Notes: a model not told the origin generated them from the sequence alone. A stretch of 6,343 bases of DNA from Anaerobacillus sp. (GCA_007120055.1 SKOL01000569.1:1-6343), one strand, 5' to 3'; counted from the stretch's first letter, positions 1-5,808 are shown. Translations and numbers: made by a program.

Positions 1-951
1 ATCACGTTAGGGGCGTTATCGATGTCTGGTCATGTCGCCCGTAGGGAGCGTTTCGTTCCTTTATTAGATGATTTGCCGAGTGCGAGTGCTCCTTATTGTT
101 ACCGTTGTCCATTCGGGCAAACGCATCCTCGGTGCCAACTTTTATGCGCGAAAGAATTAGAACGAGCGATCAAGCGAATTGGGAAAGACTCGATTGCTGC
201 TTTTATTGCCGAACCAATCATCGGTGCAGCAGCTGGTGCCGTCGTTCCCCCTGGAGGTTATTATGAAGAAATCAAAGCGATTTGTGAACGAAATAATATT
301 TTATTTATTGCCGATGAAGTAATGACAGGGATGGGGAGAACCGGAAAAATGTTAGCGATCGAGCACTGGGGAGTTCAACCGGACATTGTGGCGCTCGGAA
401 AAGGGATGAGTGGGGGCTACACACCAATTGCAACCACTTTAGTGAGTGACAAAGTGATGGAGCCGATTTTACTAGGATCAAAAATGATCATGAGCGGACA
501 CACCTTTAGTGCAAATCCTCAATCTGCAGCTGCTTCGTTAGCGGTTTTAAATTATATTGAAAAGCACCATTTAGTTGATCGAGCAGAAAAAATCGGTAGC
601 TATTTACGAAAAGAATTGATCGAAGTTGCTAATCGGACGTCCATTATTGGAGATGTTCGCGGCAAAGGGCTCATGTTAGGAATAGAATTTGTCGAAAATA
701 AAAATACAAAACAATCATTTTCACCTATAGTGAAAATCGCCAACCGAGTTATTAAAAAAGCGATGGGAAATGGCTTATTAGTGTATCCTGCCAACGCCGG
801 TGAAGAAGGTATCACTGGAGACGCAATATTGATCGCTCCTCCGCTTGTCATTACGAAAGAAGAAATTGATGAACTTATCTTTAGATTTAAAAAATCAATA
901 GAAGAAGTAGAAAAAGATTTACTTCATGAAGGTCAGTCATTCATTGCCTAA
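1..951 (+). CDS. yodT: Class III PLP-dependent aminotransferase, YodT-like (5' end outside window)
   Basis: This is the C-terminal 316 residues of a fold-type I, class III (omega) aminotransferase. The frame is open from base 1, and the residues before the ATG at 22 (ITLGALS) continue the family's TLGALS-x-SGH segment, so that ATG is internal and roughly 130 residues lie upstream. Visible features, numbered from the Met at 22, are the DEVMTGMGRTG segment with Asp98, which contacts the PLP ring nitrogen, and Lys127 in ALGKGMSGGY, the Schiff-base lysine (codon 400-402). Also present are a GHTFSANP segment and a C-terminal GDAILIAPPLVIT block. A C-x2-C-x8-C-x3-C cluster spans residues 26-42. The family moves amino groups between omega- or beta-amino acids and 2-oxo acids. 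With CoA-transferase and YodQ-like genes following, YodT is the best match. The substrate is not shown by the sequence; an acetylated beta-lysine is an inference from the B. subtilis kamA-yodP operon. A 168-bp gap without a clear terminator follows. Confidence 0.88.
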   Translation: MTLGALSMSGHVARRERFVPLLDDLPSASAPYCYRCPFGQTHPRCQLLCAKELERAIKRIGKDSIAAFIAEPIIGAAAGAVVPPGGYYEEIKAICERNNILFIADEVMTGMGRTGKMLAIEHWGVQPDIVALGKGMSGGYTPIATTLVSDKVMEPILLGSKMIMSGHTFSANPQSAAASLAVLNYIEKHHLVDRAEKIGSYLRKELIEVANRTSIIGDVRGKGLMLGIEFVENKNTKQSFSPIVKIANRVIKKAMGNGLLVYPANAGEEGITGDAILIAPPLVITKEEIDELIFRFKKSIEEVEKDLLHEGQSFIA

Positions 952-1066
952 ATACGAAAGCCCAAATTTAGTAACGGTTCGATTATGTGACCTAAAATTC
1001 AAAGAAAGTTAGATAAAAGTAAGACGATGAAGTGAAGTTTTCACAAACGATGTAACGCAAACAGTC

Positions 1067-1083
1067 GTAGTTTGGCTTAATAA
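1067..1083 (+). repeat. Single partial copy of the GTAGTTTGGCTGATAA repeat
   Basis: The 168-bp gap between the aminotransferase and CoA-transferase genes holds GTAGTTTGGCTTAATAA. It matches 14 of 17 bases of the first unit of the tandem repeat at 2451-2616. I see no convincing terminator or full promoter elsewhere in this gap. A TAAAAT at 993-998 lacks a matching -35. Confidence 0.35.
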
Positions 1084-1119
1084 GGGCGAAGGGAAGTAGT
1101 GATGGGAGGGGGATGAACG

Positions 1120-1794
1120 ATGAAAGTATGTACAGTCGATGAGGCACTTGATTTTATCAAAGATGGTACGACTTTAATGTACGGAGGCTTTGGTGGGGTA
1201 GGTAACCCACCAACTCTCATTGACGGAATGTTAAAAAAGCGAGTAACTAATCTCATTTTAATCGGCAATGATGCTGGGTTTCCGGACATCGGGATCGGCA
1301 AAATCATCAGTCAAGGCCGAGCAAAACGATTAATTGCATCACATATTGGTTCCAATCCTGTAGCCGGACAATTAATGAGTGATGGAAAACTAGAAGTAGA
1401 TTTTTCGCCACAAGGAACGTTAGTTGAACGAATCCGTTCGGGTGGTATGGGACTAGGTGGTGTCCTTGTCGATGTTGGTATTGATAGTATCCTCGCTAAA
1501 AATAAACAAACAGTAGAAATAGACGGGAAACGTTTTTTAATTGAGCCAGCACTGACCGCTGATGTAGCGATTGTGTATGCGAAAAAAGCTGATACGTACG
1601 GAAACTTAGTGTATGACAAAAGTGCTAGAAATACGAATCCATTAGTCGCAATGGCTGGCCAAGTAACGATCGCAGAAGTCGAAGAAATCGTTGAAGTAGG
1701 TGAACTTGACCCTGAAGAAATCGTTACGCCAGGTGTTTTCATAGATAAAGTGATTAAAACACAAGGAGTCGATTGGAAATGGGTATGGGAATAA
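1120..1794 (+). CDS. yodS: CoA-transferase family I, subunit alpha (YodS-like)
   Basis: This 224-residue protein has the usual length and layout of the alpha subunit of 3-oxoacid, acetoacetate or butyrate CoA-transferases. The glycine-rich CoA/acyl-binding signature is at residues 15-30 (DG-TTLMY-GGFGGVGNP; Tyr21 sits where the classical pattern prefers an aliphatic residue). NDAG is at 50-53, SPQGTLVERIRSGG at 96-109, GLGG at 111-114 and the ADTYGNLVYD block at 157-166. The start follows a purine-rich GGAGGGGG (1105-1112). The gene overlaps the beta-subunit gene by 16 bp, which indicates coupled translation of a heteromeric enzyme. The family exchanges CoA between carboxylic acids through an enzyme-glutamyl-CoA intermediate, and the catalytic Glu lies in the partner. 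The position next to a YodT-like aminotransferase suggests activation of a 3-oxo acid made by transamination. The actual acid is unknown. Confidence 0.9.
   Translation: MKVCTVDEALDFIKDGTTLMYGGFGGVGNPPTLIDGMLKKRVTNLILIGNDAGFPDIGIGKIISQGRAKRLIASHIGSNPVAGQLMSDGKLEVDFSPQGTLVERIRSGGMGLGGVLVDVGIDSILAKNKQTVEIDGKRFLIEPALTADVAIVYAKKADTYGNLVYDKSARNTNPLVAMAGQVTIAEVEEIVEVGELDPEEIVTPGVFIDKVIKTQGVDWKWVWE
1763..1768 (+). promoter_or_regulatory. Shine-Dalgarno AAGGAG that decides the beta-subunit start
   Basis: AAGGAG lies inside the end of the alpha-subunit gene. It is 10 nt before ATG 1779, only 4 nt before the in-frame TTG 1773 and 16 nt before ATG 1785. Spacing and codon strength favour 1779. Confidence 0.6.
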
Positions 1795-2438
1795 ATGTTC
1801 GAGAACGGATTGCTAAACGTGCCGCTGCTGAAATTACAGACAGAATGACGGTCAACTTAGGGATCGGCATTCCAACATTAGTTGCCAATTACGTCCCTGA
1901 TACTATGAAGGTGATGTTTCATGCTGAAAACGGGATTTTAGGAACAGGACCTAGCCCCAAAAAAGGAGACGAAGACGGTAATTTATGTAATGCAGGCGGA
2001 TTTCCAATTACCGTGATCCCAGGTGCTTCTTATTTTGACAGTGCGACCGCCTTTGGTATTATTCGCCGCGGTTTAGTTGATGTAACAATTTTAGGTGCAC
2101 TCGAAGTAAGTGAAAAAGGCGACTTAGCCAATTGGATTATCCCTGGAAAGAAAGTTCCCGGTGTCGGAGGGGCGATCGAACTCGCGCAAAAATCAAAAAA
2201 AGTCATTGTTTTAATGAACCACGTTAGTAAAAATGGCCATCCGAAAATCTTAAAAACTTGTACACTACCACTAACTGCACCGCAATGCGTGGATCTTATT
2301 ATTACAGAAATGGCCGTTTTTGAAGTCGGTACGAAAGGATTAGTATTGCTCGAAGTAATGACCCCTTATACGAAAGAAGATGTAGAGAAATATACCGGTG
2401 CCGAGTTTGCTGTTACTGAAAATTTAAAGACGATTTGA
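1779..2438 (+). CDS. yodR: CoA-transferase family I, subunit beta (YodR-like)
   Basis: This is a 219-residue beta subunit of a family I CoA-transferase. From ATG 1779 it begins MGMGINVRERIAKRAA. The NLGIGIPTL motif is followed by HAENGILGTGP, where Glu50 is the residue expected to form the glutamyl-CoA thioester (SENG/AENG motif). Further family blocks are CNAGGFPIT, SYFDSATAFGIIRRG, TILGALEVSEKGDLANWIIPGK and the glycine-rich PGVGGAIELA segment. The gene starts inside the end of the alpha-subunit gene, giving a 16-bp overlap in a different frame, as expected for a translationally coupled 1:1 complex. A TTG at 1773 would add two residues, but it is too close to the Shine-Dalgarno. The product should act in the cytoplasm with the alpha subunit on a short or medium acyl or 3-oxoacyl group. 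In B. subtilis the homologue belongs to the mother-cell kamA operon. No obvious terminator follows; a repeat array begins 12 bp after the stop codon. Confidence 0.9.
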   Translation: MGMGINVRERIAKRAAAEITDRMTVNLGIGIPTLVANYVPDTMKVMFHAENGILGTGPSPKKGDEDGNLCNAGGFPITVIPGASYFDSATAFGIIRRGLVDVTILGALEVSEKGDLANWIIPGKKVPGVGGAIELAQKSKKVIVLMNHVSKNGHPKILKTCTLPLTAPQCVDLIITEMAVFEVGTKGLVLLEVMTPYTKEDVEKYTGAEFAVTENLKTI

Positions 2439-2450
2439 AGTGCGAGCATA

Positions 2451-2616
2451 AGTAGTTTGGCTGATGAAAGCTGTTATTTCACTTATAAAGTAGCTAATTT
2501 GGCTGATAACAGCTGTCATTTCGCTGATAAAGTAGTTGGTGTGGCTGATAAAAACTGATTTTTTGCTGATAAACTACTTAATTTCGCTGTTAATCGCTAT
2601 CTCTTTTCACTTAACA
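2451..2616 (+). repeat. Degenerate tandem repeat, four units of about 42 bp
   Basis: Units start at about 2451, 2489, 2531 and 2573. Units 2 and 3 are both 42 bp and begin AGTAG; each carries GGCTGATAA near the middle and ends in GCTGATAA. Unit 1 is 38 bp and more diverged. Unit 4 is the most decayed (ACTACTTAATTTCGCTGTTAA). Each unit is itself roughly two 21-bp halves sharing GCTGATAA. The repeats contain TGATAA stops, so they are not coding. Whether they bind a protein, act in the RNA or are only drift products is unknown. Confidence 0.7.
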
Positions 2617-2617
2617 A

Positions 2618-2646
2618 TGAATAGTTGTTGAAATGAAGGATATAAT
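2618..2646 (+). promoter_or_regulatory. Candidate sigma-E (mother-cell) promoter for the yodQ-like gene
   Basis: TGAATAGT (2618-2625) matches 6 of 8 bases of the sigma-E -35 consensus (GKMATATT). GATATAAT (2639-2646) matches 6 of 8 of CATACAAT, and the spacer is 13 bp, within the usual range. TATAAT at 2641-2646 would also be a perfect sigma-A -10, but there is no acceptable -35 at 16-18 bp (TTGTTG is only 10 bp away). Sigma-E control is known for the B. subtilis homologues, so this fits, but it is a by-eye match. Confidence 0.4.
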
Positions 2647-2696
2647 TTGTCAATTAATTATTTTTTTAAGAAAAGCACCGTTAAAGGAGGGGAAAA

Positions 2697-3971
2697 ATGA
2701 CCACTTACAACGAGAAGATTAAGCACTGGCTCCAAACAAATCAGGAAAGTGCAGTCGCTTTCTTGCAAAACTTAATAAAAATTCCGAGCACTCAAGGTAA
2801 TGAAGCACAAATTCAAGCAATAATTGCCGAAAAGTTGGAACAAATCGGCCTACAAGTAGAGCAATGGGAATTGGATGAAGAAGAGTTGCAAAAGCATCCG
2901 TACTTTTTCTCAAATCGTACGGATTTTTCAGATAGCCCTAACGTTGTCGGTATTTTAAAAGGGGAAGGGGATGGACCTTCAATTGTTTTAAATGGCCACG
3001 TTGATGTCGTACCTGCTGGTGACTTATCACAATGGAACGATGACCCATACCTCGGAAAAATCAAAGACGGAAAGATATACGGGAGAGGCACAACCGATAT
3101 GAAAGGTGGGAACCTAGCTCTTTATTTAGCGATAGAGGCGATTAAAAATAGCGGCATAAAATTAAAGGGAGATGTTATTATTCATAGTGTCGTAGAAGAA
3201 GAAAGTGGGGGTGCCGGAACATTAGCTGCTGTTCTTAAAGGGTATAAAGCAGATGCAGCAATTATCCCTGAACCGAGCAACATGAAAATCTTTCCGAAAC
3301 AGCAAGGCTCAAAATGGTTTCGTATTCACGTGAAAGGACGCTCGGCGCACGGTGGCACGAGATACCACGGCGTTAGCGCCATTGATAAAAGCGCGATAGT
3401 TGTAAAACATATTGAAAACTTAGAAACGGAGCGTAACCAACGAATTGACGATCCACTATATGAAAAAATTCCGATCCCCGTGCCAATTAATATCGGAAAA
3501 ATAGAAGGTGGGGATTGGCCATCATCAGTAGCTGATTTAGTTAAGTTAGAAGGCAGGATCGGTATTGCTCCGAACGAAAAAATTGAAGACGTTCAAAAAG
3601 AATTGGATGACTGGTTAAAAAAACTATCGGATATTGATCCGTGGTTTAAAGATCACCCTGTACAACTTGAGTGGTACGGCGCCCAATGGGTCCCAGGATC
3701 TATCGACGAAAACCACCCTTTAATGAAAATATTAAGCGAAAAGTTTGAGAATGTAGTAGGCAGCAAACCAACCATTGAAGCGTCTCCTTGGGGAACAGAT
3801 GGGGGACTGCTTTCACAAGTAGGAACTACACCTTCGATCGTCTTTGGCCCGGGTATCTCAAGTATGGCGCATTTTCCGAACGAATACATTGAACTCGAAG
3901 ATATTTTTCAAACAGCCGAAATCATTGCCCTTACTGTTATTGAATGGTGTGGTTTGGCGACTGAAAACTAA
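2697..3971 (+). CDS. yodQ: M20-family metallo-deacylase/peptidase (YodQ-like, ArgE/DapE group)
   Basis: This 424-residue protein is complete and of normal length for the ArgE/DapE/acetylornithine-deacetylase group of M20 hydrolases, cytoplasmic enzymes that usually carry two zinc ions. Ligands are readable: His101 in NGHVDVVPAG, bridging Asp134 in GRGTTDMKGG, the EEE triplet 167-169 (Glu168 as general base, Glu169 as ligand), Glu192 in PEPS, and His392 in MAHFPNE. The dimerisation (lid) domain runs from about 200 to 320 and contains GRSAHGGTRYHG. The start has a strong AAAGGAGG (2683-2690) 6 nt upstream. The nearest match is B. subtilis YodQ, encoded beside kamA and yodP. Removal of an N-acetyl or other N-acyl group from a beta-lysine breakdown intermediate is a reasonable inference, but the substrate cannot be read from the sequence. 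The gene probably has its own promoter and ends at the hairpin element at 4009-4136. Confidence 0.88.
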   Translation: MTTYNEKIKHWLQTNQESAVAFLQNLIKIPSTQGNEAQIQAIIAEKLEQIGLQVEQWELDEEELQKHPYFFSNRTDFSDSPNVVGILKGEGDGPSIVLNGHVDVVPAGDLSQWNDDPYLGKIKDGKIYGRGTTDMKGGNLALYLAIEAIKNSGIKLKGDVIIHSVVEEESGGAGTLAAVLKGYKADAAIIPEPSNMKIFPKQQGSKWFRIHVKGRSAHGGTRYHGVSAIDKSAIVVKHIENLETERNQRIDDPLYEKIPIPVPINIGKIEGGDWPSSVADLVKLEGRIGIAPNEKIEDVQKELDDWLKKLSDIDPWFKDHPVQLEWYGAQWVPGSIDENHPLMKILSEKFENVVGSKPTIEASPWGTDGGLLSQVGTTPSIVFGPGISSMAHFPNEYIELEDIFQTAEIIALTVIEWCGLATEN

Positions 3972-4008
3972 CAAATGACGCCACAAGAACAACATTGAAC
4001 CATTTTTT

Positions 4009-4136
4009 AAAAAAGGTTAGGACAAAATAAAGTGTCAGACACCGCTCGGTAGCGAATATAGACATATGATAAATCTGTCCGTCTATATTTAGTAGAGTCC
4101 TTGTTGTGTCAGACACTTTTGTCCCATCCTTTTTTT
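4009..4136 (+). repeat. Palindromic intergenic element, copy 1 (GTGTCAGACAC family), likely terminator
   Basis: This is a 128-bp interrupted inverted repeat. The outer arms AAAAAAGG-TTA-GGACAAAA and TTTTGTCCC-AT-CCTTTTTTT pair. Inside each arm lies the palindrome GTGTCAGACAC (4032-4042 and 4106-4116). Deeper in, AATATAGAC (4055-4063) pairs perfectly with GTCTATATT (4081-4089) across a 17-nt loop. The + transcript ends in seven Ts (4130-4136), and the - transcript also ends in a T run, so it can act as a bidirectional terminator 37 bp after yodQ. A second copy lies at 5843-5964 in the same orientation. There is no transposase gene here; a REP/MITE-like element mobilised in trans is the natural guess. 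Confidence 0.82.
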
Positions 4137-4185
4137 GAAATATAAAAAATCACGAGCGTTATTTTTACTGTTAGCACCTTGATAA

Positions 4186-4194
4186 TGTTATAAT
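4186..4194 (+). promoter_or_regulatory. Extended -10 promoter (TGTTATAAT) for the ASCH gene
   Basis: A perfect TATAAT (4189-4194) is preceded by TG one base upstream, the extended -10 form. The -35 is weak (TTACTG or TACTGT around 4165-4171). Transcription would start near 4201, giving a leader of about 22 nt that carries the Shine-Dalgarno. An in-frame ATG at 4193 overlaps this -10 and so cannot be the start. Confidence 0.6.
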
Positions 4195-4210
4195 GGTTAA
4201 AAAGGAAAAA

Positions 4211-4217
4211 AGAGGTG
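4211..4217 (+). promoter_or_regulatory. Shine-Dalgarno AGAGGTG that fixes the ASCH start
   Basis: AGAGGTG lies 5 nt before ATG 4223 and downstream of the alternative in-frame ATG 4193, so it selects 4223. Confidence 0.75.
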
Positions 4218-4222
4218 CTACG

Positions 4223-4564
4223 ATGTCTGAATCAATGAAATTACCAGCAAAAACTTGTGAAATTGATAAGCTAGTTACTATGCCTGAGGATATTAAAAAA
4301 ATTGTTGAAGGCAAGAAAATAGCTGTAAGACGAAATGGAAGATATGCTGATGTAGGTGAAATTATGGTGTTAAACGGTGTTTCATTTAAGGTTGATAATG
4401 TGTATCGACAAACGCTAGGTGATTTAACTGATGAAATGGCGCAACAAGAAGGTTACGACACACTAGAGGACTATAAAAATACAATTCTGTCTCTCCATAA
4501 AGGAATGCCGTGGCTACCTCATATGAGAGTTTGGGTGCATGAGTTTAGCCGTGTGGAAAAATGA
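4223..4564 (+). CDS. Small ASCH (PUA-like) domain protein
   Basis: This is a 113-residue cytoplasmic protein with no signal peptide or membrane segment. It looks like one ASCH domain, a beta-barrel related to PUA RNA-binding domains. An N-terminal helix with VEGKKIAVRRNGRY (28-41) matches the G-K-K-x-x-x-R motif typical of the family. A YADVGEIMVLNG segment, a helical stretch rich in Glu, Asp and Gln (67-90) and a closing strand MRVWVHEF (101-108) follow. Proteins of this kind are common in Bacillaceae, but I know of no firm function; RNA or nucleotide binding is a family-level suggestion only. The start is set by AGAGGTG at 4211-4217; a longer frame from 4193 is ruled out by the promoter. 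The gene stands alone, convergent with dapA, with its own promoter and a shared terminator, so nothing in the context ties it to lysine metabolism. Confidence 0.8.
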   Translation: MSESMKLPAKTCEIDKLVTMPEDIKKIVEGKKIAVRRNGRYADVGEIMVLNGVSFKVDNVYRQTLGDLTDEMAQQEGYDTLEDYKNTILSLHKGMPWLPHMRVWVHEFSRVEK

Positions 4565-4603
4565 TTTGATGATGTGTGATGCGATTGTGGTGGGATTGTG
4601 GTG

Positions 4604-4730
4604 CGGACATACGTTCCGTTATTGGCCAAAATGGAGGCCTATTCCTGATGATTTTAAACAAATAACGTACCTGATGTCCTCAAACACTTCAAAATGCTAC
4701 TATTTTGAAAAATAGCGTACTCAATGTCCG
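4604..4730 (+). repeat. Three imperfect copies of an ACGT-core 20-bp motif around a small hairpin
   Basis: AATAACGTACCTGATGTCC (4661-4679) and AATAGCGTACTCAATGTCCG (4711-4730) are direct imperfect copies. CGGACATACGTTCCGTTATT (4604-4623) is a third copy in inverted orientation. Between the two direct copies lies a perfect 8-bp stem, TTCAAAAT (4688-4695) with ATTTTGAA (4702-4709). The arrangement resembles a small non-coding intergenic element. The 291 bp between the ASCH gene and dapA hold this, the terminator at 4770-4796 and a short remnant at 4831, with no gene. Confidence 0.55.
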
Positions 4731-4769
4731 TAAAAATCCGAAAATCATTGGCTTCCCCAAAACGCAAGT

Positions 4770-4796
4770 AAAGCCCCCACAAACGTGGAGGGCTTT
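4770..4796. terminator. Intrinsic terminator shared by the ASCH gene and dapA
   Basis: AAAGCCCCCAC (4770-4780) pairs with GTGG-A-GGGCTTT (4785-4796) as 11 base pairs with one bulged A (4789) and an AAAC loop. It is GC-rich in the middle with A/T ends. On the + strand the stem runs into CTTTATTA, and on the - strand into GGGCTTTACTTG. It lies about 60 bp beyond the dapA stop and 205 bp beyond the ASCH stop, between convergent genes, so it probably serves both. Confidence 0.8.
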
Positions 4797-4830
4797 ATTA
4801 CTAGGTAAGAAAGTATAAAAAATTTGGGAA

Positions 4831-4847
4831 CTGTCTAGCTCCGGCGC
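4831..4847 (+). repeat. Short remnant resembling the Bacillaceae CTGTCTAGCTCC repeat
   Basis: CTGTCTAGCTCCGGCGC sits 8 bp beyond the dapA stop. From memory, CTGTCTAGCTCCAGCGCC is the end of a repeat widespread in Bacillaceae intergenic DNA. Only about 17 bp are present here, so this would be a truncated end. Confidence 0.35.
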
Positions 4848-4855
4848 TTTTCTTA

Positions 4856-5743
4856 TTACACAGCAGAATATAATTTTTTAGATTGGATCGCTGAGTATAC
4901 TACCTCTGATTCTTCAATCGTTAACGGAACTAACGGTAGTCTTACTGAACCGACACTAATCCCTGTCATTTCTAAAGCTGCTTTGACAGGAGTAGGGCTA
5001 GGTGCAATAAACATTGTTTTCATGATTGGTAGCAATTCACGGTGAAGAGAAGCTGCATATTTCGGGTTACCGTTTTGATATGCTGCAATCATGCTTTTCA
5101 TTTCGTTACCAATGATATGTGAAGACACTGAAACTACTCCATGTCCACCGATCGCTAAAATCGGTAATGTTAAACTATCATCACCACTATATAATAAAAA
5201 GTCATCTGGCGTATTATGAATAATATTGGCCATTGCTTCTAAATCTCCACTAGCTTCTTTCACACATACGATGTTGTCAACTTGGGCAAGACGGATAATT
5301 GTATCCTCAATCATATTGACGGCACTACGACCAGGGATATTGTAAAGCATCACTGGTAAATCCGTAGATTCAGCAATCGCTTTAAAGTGTTGATACATAC
5401 CTTCTTGGTTTGGTTTGTTATAGTATGGAGTTACAAGCATTACTCCATCTACACCTGCAGATTTGGCAATTTCAGTTAGCTCAATTGATGCACGTGTACT
5501 ATTTGTCCCAGTACCTGCAATGACAGGAATACGTCCGTCAACAACCTCAACAACAAATTTAAACAAATCAGCTTTGTCGTTTGTAGTTAAAGTCGGTGAT
5601 TCTCCTGTCGTACCTGCTACCACGAGACCGTCAGTGCCGTTTGCAATTAAGTAATTTACTAAAGATCTTGTTGCTTGGAAATCAACGTTTCCTTTTTCAT
5701 CAAATGGAGTAACCATTGCCGTTAATAATTGTCCAAAATTCAT
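4856..5743 (-). CDS. dapA: 4-hydroxy-tetrahydrodipicolinate synthase (DapA)
   Basis: This 295-residue protein is the normal length for DapA, a cytoplasmic, usually tetrameric (beta/alpha)8-barrel aldolase. It condenses pyruvate with aspartate semialdehyde at the branch leading to diaminopimelate, lysine and, in spores, dipicolinate. Visible residues are Thr45-Thr46 in AGTTGES, Tyr108 in VTPYYNKP, Tyr134 and Arg139 in LYNIPGR, Schiff-base Lys162 in VKEASGD, and GGHGVVSV at 199-206. The N-terminus (MNFGQLLTAMVTPFDEKGNVDF) closely resembles B. subtilis DapA. The start has AGAGGTG (5757-5751 on the minus strand) 7 nt upstream. In B. subtilis dapA follows asd-dapG; here it stands alone downstream of a lysine riboswitch, so it may be a separately regulated copy or the only one. 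That cannot be told from this window. The lysine aptamer upstream supports a biosynthetic DapA over related aldolases such as NanA or KDG-aldolase types. Confidence 0.95.
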   Translation of the reverse strand: MNFGQLLTAMVTPFDEKGNVDFQATRSLVNYLIANGTDGLVVAGTTGESPTLTTNDKADLFKFVVEVVDGRIPVIAGTGTNSTRASIELTEIAKSAGVDGVMLVTPYYNKPNQEGMYQHFKAIAESTDLPVMLYNIPGRSAVNMIEDTIIRLAQVDNIVCVKEASGDLEAMANIIHNTPDDFLLYSGDDSLTLPILAIGGHGVVSVSSHIIGNEMKSMIAAYQNGNPKYAASLHRELLPIMKTMFIAPSPTPVKAALEMTGISVGSVRLPLVPLTIEESEVVYSAIQSKKLYSAV

Positions 5744-5753
5744 GATAAAACAC

Positions 5754-5808
5754 CTCTATTCAACAGATTTTGTTCGCCACAAATGGCGACTTAAGTTCTT
5801 GAATAGAG
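5754..5808 (-). promoter_or_regulatory. Leader hairpin that takes in the dapA Shine-Dalgarno
   Basis: Read on the minus strand, CTCTATTCAA (5808-5799) pairs perfectly with TTGAATAGAG (5763-5754). The last four bases, AGAG, are the 5' half of the dapA Shine-Dalgarno AGAGGTG. Nested inside, TCGCCA (5789-5784) pairs with TGGCGA (5779-5774) across a TTTG loop, with an asymmetric internal loop (9 and 10 nt) between the two stems. Such a structure could limit ribosome access, so it may be a translational part of the leader control. It could instead be a DNA dyad for a protein. Confidence 0.6.

Noticed and set aside
600..851. Minus-strand reading frame inside the aminotransferase gene (others similar at 1077-1742 and 2719-3889)
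   Set aside because: These lie antisense to well-supported genes, have no ribosome-binding site and show no recognisable domain. They are codon-bias shadows.
1773..1778. TTG start for the CoA-transferase beta subunit
   Set aside because: It is in frame but only 4 nt from the Shine-Dalgarno. ATG 1779 has better spacing and a stronger codon.
2530..2575. Sigma-54 promoter (-24 GG / -12 GC) before the yodQ-like gene, considered because kam loci in the B. cereus group are reported to use sigma-54
   Set aside because: GG and GC dinucleotides occur in TGGCTGA and TTGCTGA, but they are about 20 bp apart instead of 10, and the flanking bases do not match.
2451..2616. CRISPR array
   Set aside because: The units are contiguous and degenerate, with no constant repeat separated by unique spacers of fixed length, and there are no cas genes.
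4193..4222. Ten-residue N-terminal extension of the ASCH protein from ATG 4193
   Set aside because: This ATG overlaps a perfect extended -10 element, and the Shine-Dalgarno lies downstream of it. ATG 4223 is the start.
5463..5654. Plus-strand reading frame inside dapA
   Set aside because: It is antisense to a clear DapA and has no ribosome-binding site or family features.
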